From the NCBI GenBank assembly GCA_905201895.1, contig CAJKPX010000055.1, positions 1-14,373 on the forward strand: DNA of 14,373 nucleotides. The letters are read 5' to 3'. Under the pieces are notes generated by a model, which made no database searches, was not told the DNA's origin, and saw nothing but the letters and a program-made list of their open reading frames with translations. Source of the DNA: an uncultured Eubacteriales bacterium (lineage in GTDB: Bacteria; Bacillota; Clostridia; Oscillospirales; CAG-272). Below, piece by piece: positions 1 to 8,698 of this stretch (position 1 is the first letter of the stretch; every line of letters starts with the position of its first letter). Made by a program: the position numbers and the translations under genes.

Positions 1-78
1 CCCCTTGACACCTTGATCCACCTTCGGGAAAGTTCTTGAAAGGGGTTTGGGGAAAACTTCTTGCAAGAAGTTTTCCCC
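1..78. repeat. Palindromic repeat with inverted tail, left edge
   Basis: Positions 49-78 form a perfect 30-base palindrome (15-base arms, no loop) beginning GGGGAAAACTTCTTG. Positions 1-44 are the reverse complement of the conserved tail that follows similar palindromes at 7876-7920, 8085-8130, 11205-11250 and 14075-14120 (key words CTTTCCCGAAGG and GGTGTCAAGGGG). The repeat starts at the window edge and may extend further left. It lies about 180 bases upstream of glgA. No promoter could be identified confidently between it and glgA. Confidence 0.85.
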
Positions 79-260
79 AAAAAAAGAAAAGTTTTCCCAA
101 AAAACAAACAAAAAACACATACACTTTGTAGGGGACGGTCCTGCGCGGTGACGTTGCGGCAGACAGGGCGACGTCAGCGGGTGCGAGCGTTCCCTGCAAG
201 GAATCAAAGGGGCGAGCCGATGAGCGGCAGTCGACCCCACACAAGAAAGGATTGAAAAGC

Positions 261-1694
261 ATGAAAAAGATCTTGTTTGCAGGCGCGGAAGCGATGCCGT
301 TTGCGGCAACGGGCGGTCTTGGCGACGTGCTCGGCTCACTCCCCGCGGCTCTCGCGGCAACCGAAAAGGCCGACGTGCGCGTGGTACTCCCGCTCTACGG
401 CGCGGTTTCCGAGGAATGGCGCAGACAAATGAAGCAGGAGGCGGTGTTCTACGTCAAGCTGGCATGGCGCGAGCAGTATTGCGGCGTTTACAGCCTGCAA
501 AAGAGCGGCGTCACCTATTATTTTATCGACAACGAATATTATTTCAAGCGTCCCGCGCTCTACGGCTTCTACGATGACGGCGAGCGCTACGCATACTACT
601 GCATGGCGGTCATGGAGCTCATGGTGCGTCTGGATTTTTATCCCGATATTCTCCACGCCCACGATTGGCAGGCGGCACTCACGGTGGTTTATCTCAACTG
701 TCTCTACCGTCGCCGTCCCGGCTTTGAGAACATCCGCACGGTGTTCACCATCCACAACATCGAATATCAGGGCAAGTACGATTTCTCGATCCTGGGCGAC
801 GTTTTCTCGCTTGGCGAGAACGAGCACACGCTCATGGAGCATAGCGGCTGCATCAATCTCATGAAGGCGGCGATTGAGTGCGCCGACCGCGTGACAACGG
901 TCAGCCCGCGCTACGCCGAGGAGATCCGCACCGCCGAGTATGCCCACGGGCTCGAGGGCTGCCTCAATGCGGCGGCAGGCAAGCTTTGCGGCATTCTCAA
1001 CGGCATCGACTACGATTACTACAACCCCAAAACCGACAAGGTGATCGCTTCGCGCTTCACCACGCGCAGCATGGGCGGCAAGACCGAGAACAAGCGTGCG
1101 CTTCAGCGCGAGACCGGACTCCCCGAGCGCGATGACGTGCCGATGCTGGCGGTTATCTCGCGTCTGGCGGCACACAAGGGGCTTGACCTCGTTGCGGGCT
1201 GCATTTACGATATTGTCCTGCACAACGACGTCCAGCTCGTGGTGCTCGGCAAGGGCGAGGCACATTACGAGCAGTTCTTCGTTGATCTGCAAAACAGCTT
1301 CCCCGACAAGGTGCGTGCGCTGATCACCTACGATCGCGATCTTTCCAAGCGCATCTACGCCGCCACCGACATTTTCCTCATGCCCTCGAGAAGCGAGCCC
1401 TGCGGACTTTCGCAGATGATCGCCTCGCGCTACGGTGCGATCCCGGTGGTGCGTGAAACAGGTGGTCTGTTCGATTCGATCAAGCCCTATTGGGAAAAGG
1501 GCAAAACAATCCACGGCAACGGCTTTACCTTTGCAAATTACTCGGCAGACGAGCTGGGAGAGCGCACCCGCGCGGCTCTCGCGCTCTGGCAGGATGCCGA
1601 CAAGCGGAAGCGACTGGTCACCAAGATCATGAAAACCGACTTTTCATGGGACGCCTCGGCAGAGCGCTATATCGAGCTCTACGAGGGGCTGTGA
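261..1694 (+). CDS. glgA: Glycogen synthase (ADP-glucose type, GT5)
   Basis: Transfers glucose from ADP-glucose to the non-reducing end of alpha-1,4-glucan in the cytoplasm. The protein has 477 residues, normal for bacterial GlgA. The N-terminal GT5 domain opens with PFAATGGLGDVLGSLP (residues 13-28). Then come DILHAHDWQ, TVFTIHNIEYQGKY and VTTVSPRYAEEI, followed by the C-terminal Rossmann domain with VISRLAAHKGLDL and SRSEPCGLSQM. E379 in SEPCGL matches the conserved active-site glutamate of the family. The start is the ATG at 261: AAAGGA at 246-251 lies 9 bases upstream. An in-frame TTG at 252 directly abuts that ribosome binding site and is unlikely to be used. The lysine of the classical KTGGL motif is replaced by alanine (A16). 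A GIY-YIG nuclease ORF starts 8 bases after the stop codon. Identification is secure. Confidence 0.97.
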   Translation: MKKILFAGAEAMPFAATGGLGDVLGSLPAALAATEKADVRVVLPLYGAVSEEWRRQMKQEAVFYVKLAWREQYCGVYSLQKSGVTYYFIDNEYYFKRPALYGFYDDGERYAYYCMAVMELMVRLDFYPDILHAHDWQAALTVVYLNCLYRRRPGFENIRTVFTIHNIEYQGKYDFSILGDVFSLGENEHTLMEHSGCINLMKAAIECADRVTTVSPRYAEEIRTAEYAHGLEGCLNAAAGKLCGILNGIDYDYYNPKTDKVIASRFTTRSMGGKTENKRALQRETGLPERDDVPMLAVISRLAAHKGLDLVAGCIYDIVLHNDVQLVVLGKGEAHYEQFFVDLQNSFPDKVRALITYDRDLSKRIYAATDIFLMPSRSEPCGLSQMIASRYGAIPVVRETGGLFDSIKPYWEKGKTIHGNGFTFANYSADELGERTRAALALWQDADKRKRLVTKIMKTDFSWDASAERYIELYEGL

Positions 1695-1702
1695 CCGCGG
1701 GC

Positions 1703-1978
1703 ATGTATTTCGTCTATATCCTGACAAATCGTACCGATAAAGTGATGTATATTGGCGTTACAAACAATTTGGAGCGCCGCATGCAAGAGCATCGTGGGGA
1801 AATGATACGGGGGTTTACACAGAGGTATCATGTGCATAAGCTTGTGTACTATGAGTCATACTCCAATCCATACGATGCCATTGAACGGGAAAAAGAACTC
1901 AAAGGCTGGCGTCGCGATCGGAAAAACAAATTGGTGGAAACCACGAACCCGTCATGGAAGGATCTTTCCTTGCTATGA
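1703..1978 (+). CDS. Small GIY-YIG family endonuclease (UPF0213/YhbQ-like)
   Basis: A 91-residue single-domain protein. The GIY-YIG signature is present as VYI (residues 4-6) and YIG (16-18), followed by LERRMQEH (R25/R26 as the candidate catalytic arginine and H30). Further on come LVYYE (47-51), REKELKGW (62-69, with E63 as the probable metal-binding glutamate) and NPSWKDL near the end, the usual finish of these short stand-alone proteins. The family cuts DNA, but biological roles of most stand-alone members are unknown. The ATG at 1703 is 8 bases past the glgA stop without a good ribosome binding site of its own, so translation may be coupled to glgA. GC is roughly 46% by hand count, against about 58% in glgP, and the codon use differs too, which suggests acquisition. 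Three copies of an unrelated repeat family follow immediately at 2035-2250. It has no evident role in glycogen metabolism. Confidence 0.88.
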   Translation: MYFVYILTNRTDKVMYIGVTNNLERRMQEHRGEMIRGFTQRYHVHKLVYYESYSNPYDAIEREKELKGWRRDRKNKLVETTNPSWKDLSLL

Positions 1979-2034
1979 ACAGAAGATGTGACCATTTTTC
2001 CGATTTCGCAATTATTTCACCGTTTCCTTTCCAC

Positions 2035-2127
2035 GGGTCATCCTGAGGGTGCGAAGCCCCGAAGGATCTTGAATCTTTGATAAAAAACTTCAAGATTCTT
2101 CGCACGCTACGCGGCTCAGAATGACTC
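2035..2127. repeat. Inverted pair of GTCATTCTGAG-type repeats
   Basis: Copy 1 runs from 2035 (GTCATCCTGAG at 2038-2048, then CGAAGGATCTTG). Copy 2 is in the opposite orientation at 2089-2127 (CAAGATTCTTCG, ending CTCAGAATGAC at 2115-2125). Together they can fold as a long hairpin. The inner stem pairs 2061-2073 with 2089-2101 (13 bases, one mismatch) and the outer ends pair 2038-2048 with 2115-2125. The GTCATTCTGAG...CGAAGAATCT core is a word I recognise as a dispersed repeat in many bacterial genomes. The pair lies 57 bases after the GIY-YIG gene. Confidence 0.82.
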
Positions 2128-2215
2128 TGGAAGGTAGTAGGGATGAAGTAAGGTGGTAGAACGAGCAAAAAACATTCTCGGATACGCACCATTATTATTC
2201 CTACGCCCCCTCTCC

Positions 2216-2250
2216 GGGTCATTCTGAGCGTACGAAGTCGCGAAGAATCT
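2216..2250. repeat. Third GTCATTCTGAG-type repeat copy
   Basis: GTCATTCTGAG at 2218-2228 followed by CGAAGTCGCGAAGAATCT. It has the same orientation as copy 1 and lies about 90 bases from the inverted pair and about 90 bases upstream of the glgP promoter. The DNA between the copies (2128-2215) holds no gene I can support. Confidence 0.8.
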
Positions 2251-2336
2251 TCTAACTTCGGAAAAAACATGCAGAGCGTTTCCGCATAACGCTCAAAAGA
2301 TCCTGTATTGTATCTCCCACGGAGAACTTAAGGCCT

Positions 2337-2363
2337 TTGTCTTTCCCAAAACAGAATTATAAT
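2337..2363 (+). promoter_or_regulatory. Probable sigma-A promoter of glgP
   Basis: A perfect TATAAT is present at 2358-2363. The best -35 candidate is TTGTCT at 2337-2342 with a 15-base spacer (or TTTGTC at 2336 with 16), which is weak and slightly short. Transcription would start near 2370, leaving a leader of only about 20 bases with the ribosome binding site GGAGGA at 2378-2383. The promoter suggests glgP can be expressed independently of glgA. Confidence 0.6.
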
Positions 2364-2391
2364 AGTAACCAATCCACGGAGGAATAAACCA

Positions 2392-4815
<2,424 letters not shown>

Positions 4816-4855
4816 AACACGGATTACAGACCAAACACCCTGTTTTGACCGTCTG

Positions 4856-5061
4856 TGAAAAGTTTTGCTCAAGCTTTTTCAAAAGCTTGCGAGGTGGAGG
4901 GCGAGAAGCCCTCCTCGCCCTCCGCAGAGGGCGAAATCCCCTCTACGGCGTTTCTTTTTGTGAACTTTTTCTTTGCGCCTCTTTCCTGCAAAGAAAAAGT
5001 GGAGTAACAGATGGGTGCCGACTAACGAACTGTGGTTTTCTTCGGTAGAGTTTGTCGGCGC
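4856..5061 (+). repeat. Hairpin-rich spacer before the isomerase gene
   Basis: Four inverted repeats lie in series. AAGCTTTT pairs with AAAAGCTT (4871-4878 with 4881-4888). GGAGGGCGAG pairs with CTCGCCCTCC (4896-4905 with 4914-4923, 10 bases). ACTTTTTCTTTGC pairs with GCAAAGAAAAAGT (4964-4976 with 4988-5000, 13 bases, 11-base loop). GTGCCGACTAAC pairs with GTTTGTCGGCGC (5015-5026 with 5050-5061, one mismatch and one wobble). None is followed by a T-run, so they are not typical terminators. They could be dispersed repeat modules, or a structured leader of the gene at 5099, whose ribosome binding site follows 24 bases later. No gene is supported here. Confidence 0.7.
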
Positions 5062-5098
5062 TCGTTCCCTGAAAAATACATCAAAGAGGAGAAAAATC

Positions 5099-5881
5099 AT
5101 GTTCAAGAAATTAGGACTTCAGCTCTACACTGTTCGCGATTATCTGGGTGACGCGTCGCTCGCGGACTACACCTTTGCACGTCTTGCCGAGATGGGCTAC
5201 ACCGAGGGTCAGACCGCAGGCTCCACCTTTGACAACAAGCTCTTTGGCGAGCTGGCGGCAAAGCATGGCATCAAGATCGTTGGCACGCATTACGGTTATA
5301 ACAAAATTCTGGAGCAGCCCGAGGAAACGATGGAGCTGCACAGAATGTGGGGCACCACCAATGTGGGTATCGGCGGCATGCCGCGCGAGGCACGCCTGGG
5401 CGGCATCGACGGGCTGAAGAAATTTGTGCTCGACTATAACCGCGCTGCCGAGCTCTACGCAAAGCACGGATTTAAGCTCACCTACCACAACCACAACTAC
5501 GAGTTCACGCGCATCGACGGCAAAAAGACCATGATGGACGTGCTTGCAGAGGGCCTTGACCCCGCAACCGTTTCCTTCGTGCTCGACACCTGCTGGGTTG
5601 CAGCGGGCGGCGGTGACGTCAACGCGTGGATGCGTAAGCTCGCAGGCAGAATCGACATTCTCCACCTCAAGGACCTCATGATCCGCCGCGACGATGCAGG
5701 CACTCTGATCCCGCGTCCCACCGAGATCGGCAACGGAAACCTGGATTGGGACAGCATCATGAAGACTGCCGAGGAGATCGGCGTGAAGCACTACGTGGTC
5801 GAGCAGGACGACGGCTTCGACGGCAATGCCTTCAACAGCCTCGCCCAGAGCGCAGAATTCTTGAAAAAATACCAGAACTGA
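5099..5881 (+). CDS. Sugar phosphate isomerase/epimerase-like TIM-barrel protein
   Basis: 260 residues of the xylose-isomerase-like TIM-barrel family (AP_endonuc_2 / IolE-like). It opens with KLGLQLYTVRDYL. Candidate metal and active-site residues appear in the expected order: H130 and H132 in YHNHNYEF, D163 in LDTCW, H189 in ILHLKD, and E235 in YVVEQD. Members isomerise, epimerise or dehydrate sugars and inositol derivatives with a divalent metal; the substrate here cannot be inferred. There is no signal peptide, so it is probably cytosolic. The start is the ATG at 5099, with AGAGGAG at 5085-5091 and a 7-base spacer. The reading frame stays open upstream to 4973, but that part crosses hairpin repeats. 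An intrinsic terminator follows the stop. It is out of place in a glycogen locus and may act on a sugar or polyol feeding into it, or be unrelated. Confidence 0.85.
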   Translation: MFKKLGLQLYTVRDYLGDASLADYTFARLAEMGYTEGQTAGSTFDNKLFGELAAKHGIKIVGTHYGYNKILEQPEETMELHRMWGTTNVGIGGMPREARLGGIDGLKKFVLDYNRAAELYAKHGFKLTYHNHNYEFTRIDGKKTMMDVLAEGLDPATVSFVLDTCWVAAGGGDVNAWMRKLAGRIDILHLKDLMIRRDDAGTLIPRPTEIGNGNLDWDSIMKTAEEIGVKHYVVEQDDGFDGNAFNSLAQSAEFLKKYQN

Positions 5882-5886
5882 ACACC

Positions 5887-5918
5887 AAAACGGGGCATGC
5901 ACCGCACGCCCCGTTTTT
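5887..5918 (+). terminator. Intrinsic terminator after the isomerase gene
   Basis: AAAACGGGGC (5887-5896) pairs with GCCCCGTTTT (5908-5917), with a further TGC/GCA pairing inside and a T-run at 5914-5918. It starts 5 bases after the stop codon at 5881 and has the classic stem-plus-T-tract form, unlike the other palindromes in the window. It would reduce read-through into the GH13 gene. Confidence 0.85.
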
Positions 5919-5954
5919 CCAAAAAGACAAATCTTGCTTGAGGATTGATGTACT

Positions 5955-7829
5955 ATGCTACCAAAACACCACACCGCGTTGGAGGCGGGAACGAAAATCG
6001 AGATCAGGAAAACCTGCAACGGCGAGGACGTCACAGGGCTTGGTGCCTTTGAAAAGGGCAATGTCCTTGTGCTCGAGGCACGCGTGCCGCGCAGAATGGG
6101 CATCTCTGCCGTGGTCCTGCGCATCGCGCCCGACGGCGGCGAGGATCGCGACCTGCCCTTTGCCTTTTGCGAGCGGCGGGGCGGTGACGATTTCTACGCC
6201 CTTGAGCTCTCCACCTCCGCGCTTTGCGGCAAGGACCCGCACGGGCTCTTTTATTATGAATATCTCTTTTTGCGCGGTGAGGATACGCTGTTCTCCGGCA
6301 GCGTCAACAACGTCGATTTCACGCTCTCCGAACGCTCGGACGTGCGCTTCCGTCTGCTTGTCACGGTCAAAGGCTTTCGGACCCCTGCATGGTTTGCGGG
6401 CGGCGTGATGTACCACGTCTTTCTCGACCGCTTCTGCCGCGGAGCAGGACACGCCGAGCTGCGCCGAGGGGCTGTGATCGACGGCGATTGGGAGAGCGGC
6501 ATTCCGCAGTACCCCGAGCAGGTGGGCGACCCTTTGGCAAACAACGTCTTTTTCGGCGGCAACCTCTGGGGCGTTGCCGAGCAGCTTGACTATTTGCAAG
6601 GTCTTGGGGTGACGGTGCTCTACCTCTCTCCGATTTTTGAAGCGGCATCCAACCATCGCTACGATACCGCCGACTACGAGCGCATCGACGCTCTGCTCGG
6701 TGGTGAGGAGGCGTTCGACCACCTCATCCGCGAGGCGCACGCGCGCGGCATTCGCGTCATTCTCGACGGCGTATTCAACCACACGGGTGACGATAGCCGC
6801 TATTTCAACCGTCGCGGCAATTACCCCACGGTGGGCGCGTATCAGTCAGAGGAGTCGCCCTATGCCGATTGGTTCAGCTTCAAGAGCTTTCCCGATGACT
6901 ACGAATCCTGGTGGGGCATTGAGATCATGCCGCGCCTCAACCATGCCGACCGCGCCTGCCGCCGCTATTTCACGGGACCCGACGGAATCGCCGCGAAATG
7001 GCTCCGTCGCGGTGCCGACGGCTGGCGTCTTGACGTTGCCGACGAGCTTTCGGATGCCTTTCTCGACGAATTCCACGATACCGTTAAGCGCGAAACGGGC
7101 GGCGAGGGGCTCCTGATCGGTGAGGTTTGGGAAAACGCCGCCGACAAGATCGCCTACGGCAAGCGTCGCCGCTATTTTCGCGGTGAGCAGCTCGACAGCG
7201 TGATGAATTATCCCTTCCGCAACGCGGTGCTTGCGCTTCTGCTCGATCGCGACGCCGAAACCTTTTACAATGTTCTAACCGAAATCTATGCCTCCTATCC
7301 CGTCACGGTCTCGCACAGCCTGATGAATCTGCTCGGCACGCATGACACCGAGCGCATTCTCACCGTTCTGGGCGACCCGTCGCGCGGCGAGGGACTTTCC
7401 AACCGTGCGCTCGCAGAGAAGCGGCTCGCTCCCGCCGACCGTGCGCGCGCGATCGAGCAGCTCAAGCTCGCGTCGGTCCTGCAATTCACGGTCTACGGCG
7501 TGCCGTCGGTCTACTATGGCGACGAAGCGGGCGTGGAGGGCTATCACGATCCCTTCTGCCGCTTGCCCTACCCGTGGGGACGCGAGGACGCCGACCTTCA
7601 AGCGCATTATCGCATGCTCGGTGATCTCCGCCGCCGTCATCCCGCCTTAGCAGTCGGGGCATTCCGATTCCTTTGGCATGACGCGCGCGCCTTCGTCTTT
7701 GAGCGTGCCGACCAAACGAGCGGCGACCGCGTTCTCGTGACTGTCAATCTCCACGACCACCCGATCTCGCTCCCGTGCCTGTCCTCTCCGCTCCCATCCA
7801 ACGCCTATCGGATTGTGGAGGGAGAATGA
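5955..7829 (+). CDS. GH13 alpha-glucan hydrolase (neopullulanase/cyclomaltodextrinase-like)
   Basis: A 624-residue GH13 enzyme that hydrolyses alpha-glucosidic bonds. An N-terminal beta-sandwich-like region (about residues 1-140) precedes the catalytic barrel, which opens with GGVMYHVFLDRFCRG. All four conserved regions are present: DGVFNH (271-276), GWRLDVADEL with nucleophile D360, LIGEVWE with acid/base E390, and LLGTHD with transition-state D464. The motifs LYLSPIFEAASNHRYDT and LGGEEAF resemble neopullulanase, maltogenic amylase and cyclomaltodextrinase types. There is no signal peptide, so it is probably cytosolic and acts on glycogen limit dextrins or imported maltodextrins. Alpha-1,6 versus alpha-1,4 specificity cannot be read from these motifs. 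The ATG at 5955 has GAGGA at 5940-5944 with a 10-base spacer. A terminator lies upstream at 5887-5918, so a separate promoter or read-through is needed. A palindromic repeat begins 12 bases past the stop. Confidence 0.93.
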   Translation: MLPKHHTALEAGTKIEIRKTCNGEDVTGLGAFEKGNVLVLEARVPRRMGISAVVLRIAPDGGEDRDLPFAFCERRGGDDFYALELSTSALCGKDPHGLFYYEYLFLRGEDTLFSGSVNNVDFTLSERSDVRFRLLVTVKGFRTPAWFAGGVMYHVFLDRFCRGAGHAELRRGAVIDGDWESGIPQYPEQVGDPLANNVFFGGNLWGVAEQLDYLQGLGVTVLYLSPIFEAASNHRYDTADYERIDALLGGEEAFDHLIREAHARGIRVILDGVFNHTGDDSRYFNRRGNYPTVGAYQSEESPYADWFSFKSFPDDYESWWGIEIMPRLNHADRACRRYFTGPDGIAAKWLRRGADGWRLDVADELSDAFLDEFHDTVKRETGGEGLLIGEVWENAADKIAYGKRRRYFRGEQLDSVMNYPFRNAVLALLLDRDAETFYNVLTEIYASYPVTVSHSLMNLLGTHDTERILTVLGDPSRGEGLSNRALAEKRLAPADRARAIEQLKLASVLQFTVYGVPSVYYGDEAGVEGYHDPFCRLPYPWGREDADLQAHYRMLGDLRRRHPALAVGAFRFLWHDARAFVFERADQTSGDRVLVTVNLHDHPISLPCLSSPLPSNAYRIVEGE

Positions 7830-7841
7830 AGGGTTTTTTTC

Positions 7842-7955
7842 GCAGGGGAAACTTTTTGAAAAAAGTTTCCCCTGCACCCCTTCAAAAACTTTCCGAAAGG
7901 TGGATCGAGGCGTTAAGGGGATGCCTTTTGACTCCGGGCGTAGGTGCTGCCGTAT
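7842..7955. repeat. Palindromic repeat with tail, after the GH13 gene
   Basis: GCAGGGGAAACTTTT (7842-7856) pairs with AAAAGTTTCCCCTGC (7861-7875), a perfect 15-base stem 12 bases after the GH13 stop codon. The conserved tail follows at 7876-7920 (CTTTCCGAAAGG, ending TTAAGGGG), then a less conserved extension to about 7955 (TTTTGACTC, GTAGGTGCTGCCG) that recurs at about 8135-8162. There is no T-run after the stem. Confidence 0.85.
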
Positions 7956-8034
7956 GCGTTTTGGGACCGCCACCCAAAACGCACTCCCGAAAAAGCTACT
8001 TTTCCGTGGGACCGTGCGAAAAAACTTTTGCAAC
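7956..8034. repeat. Repeat module D1 with GCGTTTTGGG hairpin
   Basis: GCGTTTTGGG (7956-7965) pairs with CCCAAAACGC (7973-7982), a perfect 10-base stem with a 7-base loop. The stretch 7968-7991 recurs with one mismatch at 11460-11483. A longer diverged copy including the following bases (CGTGG, GTGCGAAAAA, CTTTTG) lies in inverted orientation at about 14270-14343. Confidence 0.78.
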
Positions 8035-8070
8035 CGTTTTTCCTTGTTATGTTAACAAAGCCTATATGAG

Positions 8071-8165
8071 AGAAGTTTTCCCCACACCCCTTCAAGAGCT
8101 TTCCCGAAGGTGTATCAAGGTGTCAAGGGGAAGTTTTCTGACTCAAGATACAGGTACTGCCGATA
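8071..8165. repeat. Half-palindrome plus tail repeat
   Basis: Only the right arm of the palindrome is present (AGAAGTTTTCCCC from 8071), followed by the conserved tail (CTTTCCCGAAGG, GGTGTCAAGGGG, ending at 8130) and the extension to about 8165. It repeats the 7861-7955 copy in the same orientation about 210 bases later. The missing left arm makes this a truncated copy. Confidence 0.78.
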
Positions 8166-8203
8166 GGCGGCGCGACGTCAGGCACTTGTGCCCTGCGTCG
8201 GTA

Positions 8204-8279
8204 GCAACGGAACGTTGCGATGGGACCACCAAGACCCTGCCGGCACTCCCGAAAGGGGCTCAAGGTGTCAAGAGGGGGC
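8204..8279. repeat. GCAACG hairpin and partial tail
   Basis: GCAACGGAACGTTGC at 8204-8218 is a small hairpin (GCAACG/CGTTGC). The same 15 bases occur at 14208-14222 and, inverted, at 14350-14364. In both direct copies GATGGG follows. A partial copy of the conserved tail (CTCAAGGTGTCAAG) follows at about 8245-8279. No gene is supported here. Confidence 0.7.
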
Positions 8280-8339
8280 TTTCTCCCCCCTGCATCTCTC
8301 AACCCCTCAATCGACTCCGCCTTGCCGCACACCTTGTGC

Positions 8340-8512
8340 AAGCGCGACAAGAATGGGTCCATGCTCGCCTGCGGCTCACCGCTGCGCCTGATTGTCGCGC
8401 GCGGAGAACGGTTGAAGCGTAGGGGGCATACAAATGTGCACCCTAAATTCCTCTTTGGAAGGTTTTTGAAGAGGGGGTTCGGGGGAGGGACTTTTGCAAA
8501 AGTCCCTTCCCC
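8340..8512. repeat. Repeat module B, copy 1
   Basis: A diverged repeat that recurs in the same orientation at 11491-11663 and, as a partial copy, at 11087-11204. Shared words are AAGCGCGAC, GAATGGGTCCATGCTCGCC, GAACGGTTGAA and GGGGGCATACAAATGTG. It ends in a near-perfect palindrome at 8481-8512 (GGGGGAGGGACTTTTG against CAAAAGTCCCTTCCCC, one mismatch). Confidence 0.82.
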
Positions 8513-8524
8513 GTGAAAATTCAC

Positions 8525-8686
8525 TTTTTCGGGAGAGCAGTCAGGGTCTTGGCGGCGCCTGACTGCTATTGGGAATACCTGTGCCTTGAGATAATAAGCC
8601 TTCCATGACACAATAAAAAATGCTGAAAGGTTTTGAGGAGGGGGTTCGGGGGAGGGACTTTTGCAAAAGTCCCTTCCCCGTGAAAA
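8525..8686. repeat. 162-base perfect direct repeat, copy 1 (module A)
   Basis: Identical base for base, by reading the printed sequence, to 11278-11439 (constant offset 2753). It contains a 10-base stem AGCAGTCAGG (8536-8545) with CCTGACTGCT (8558-8567), and ends with the near-perfect palindrome at 8648-8679. The palindrome lies 20 bases beyond the glgD stop codon at 8699-8701. The two copies bracket glgD and glgC. Confidence 0.93.
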
Positions 8687-8698
8687 ATCCCTTCCCTA

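Noticed and set aside
252..260. TTG at 252 as the glgA start.
   Set aside because: It directly abuts the ribosome binding site AAAGGA (246-251), leaving no spacer; ATG at 261 has a 9-base spacer and fits the family N-terminus.
4816..4860. Possible terminator after glgP (ACAGAC ... GTCTGT).
   Set aside because: Only a 6-base stem with a long loop and no clear T-run; too weak to call.
4973..5098. N-terminal extension of the isomerase from 4973.
   Set aside because: It would translate through two hairpin repeats; the ATG at 5099 has a strong AGAGGAG at the right distance and starts the conserved domain.
7775..8611. Open frames across the repeat block between the GH13 gene and glgD (7775-8422 plus, 8611-8123 minus).
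   Set aside because: Their translations are of repeated palindromic modules and change with each copy; no motif, and no start signal.
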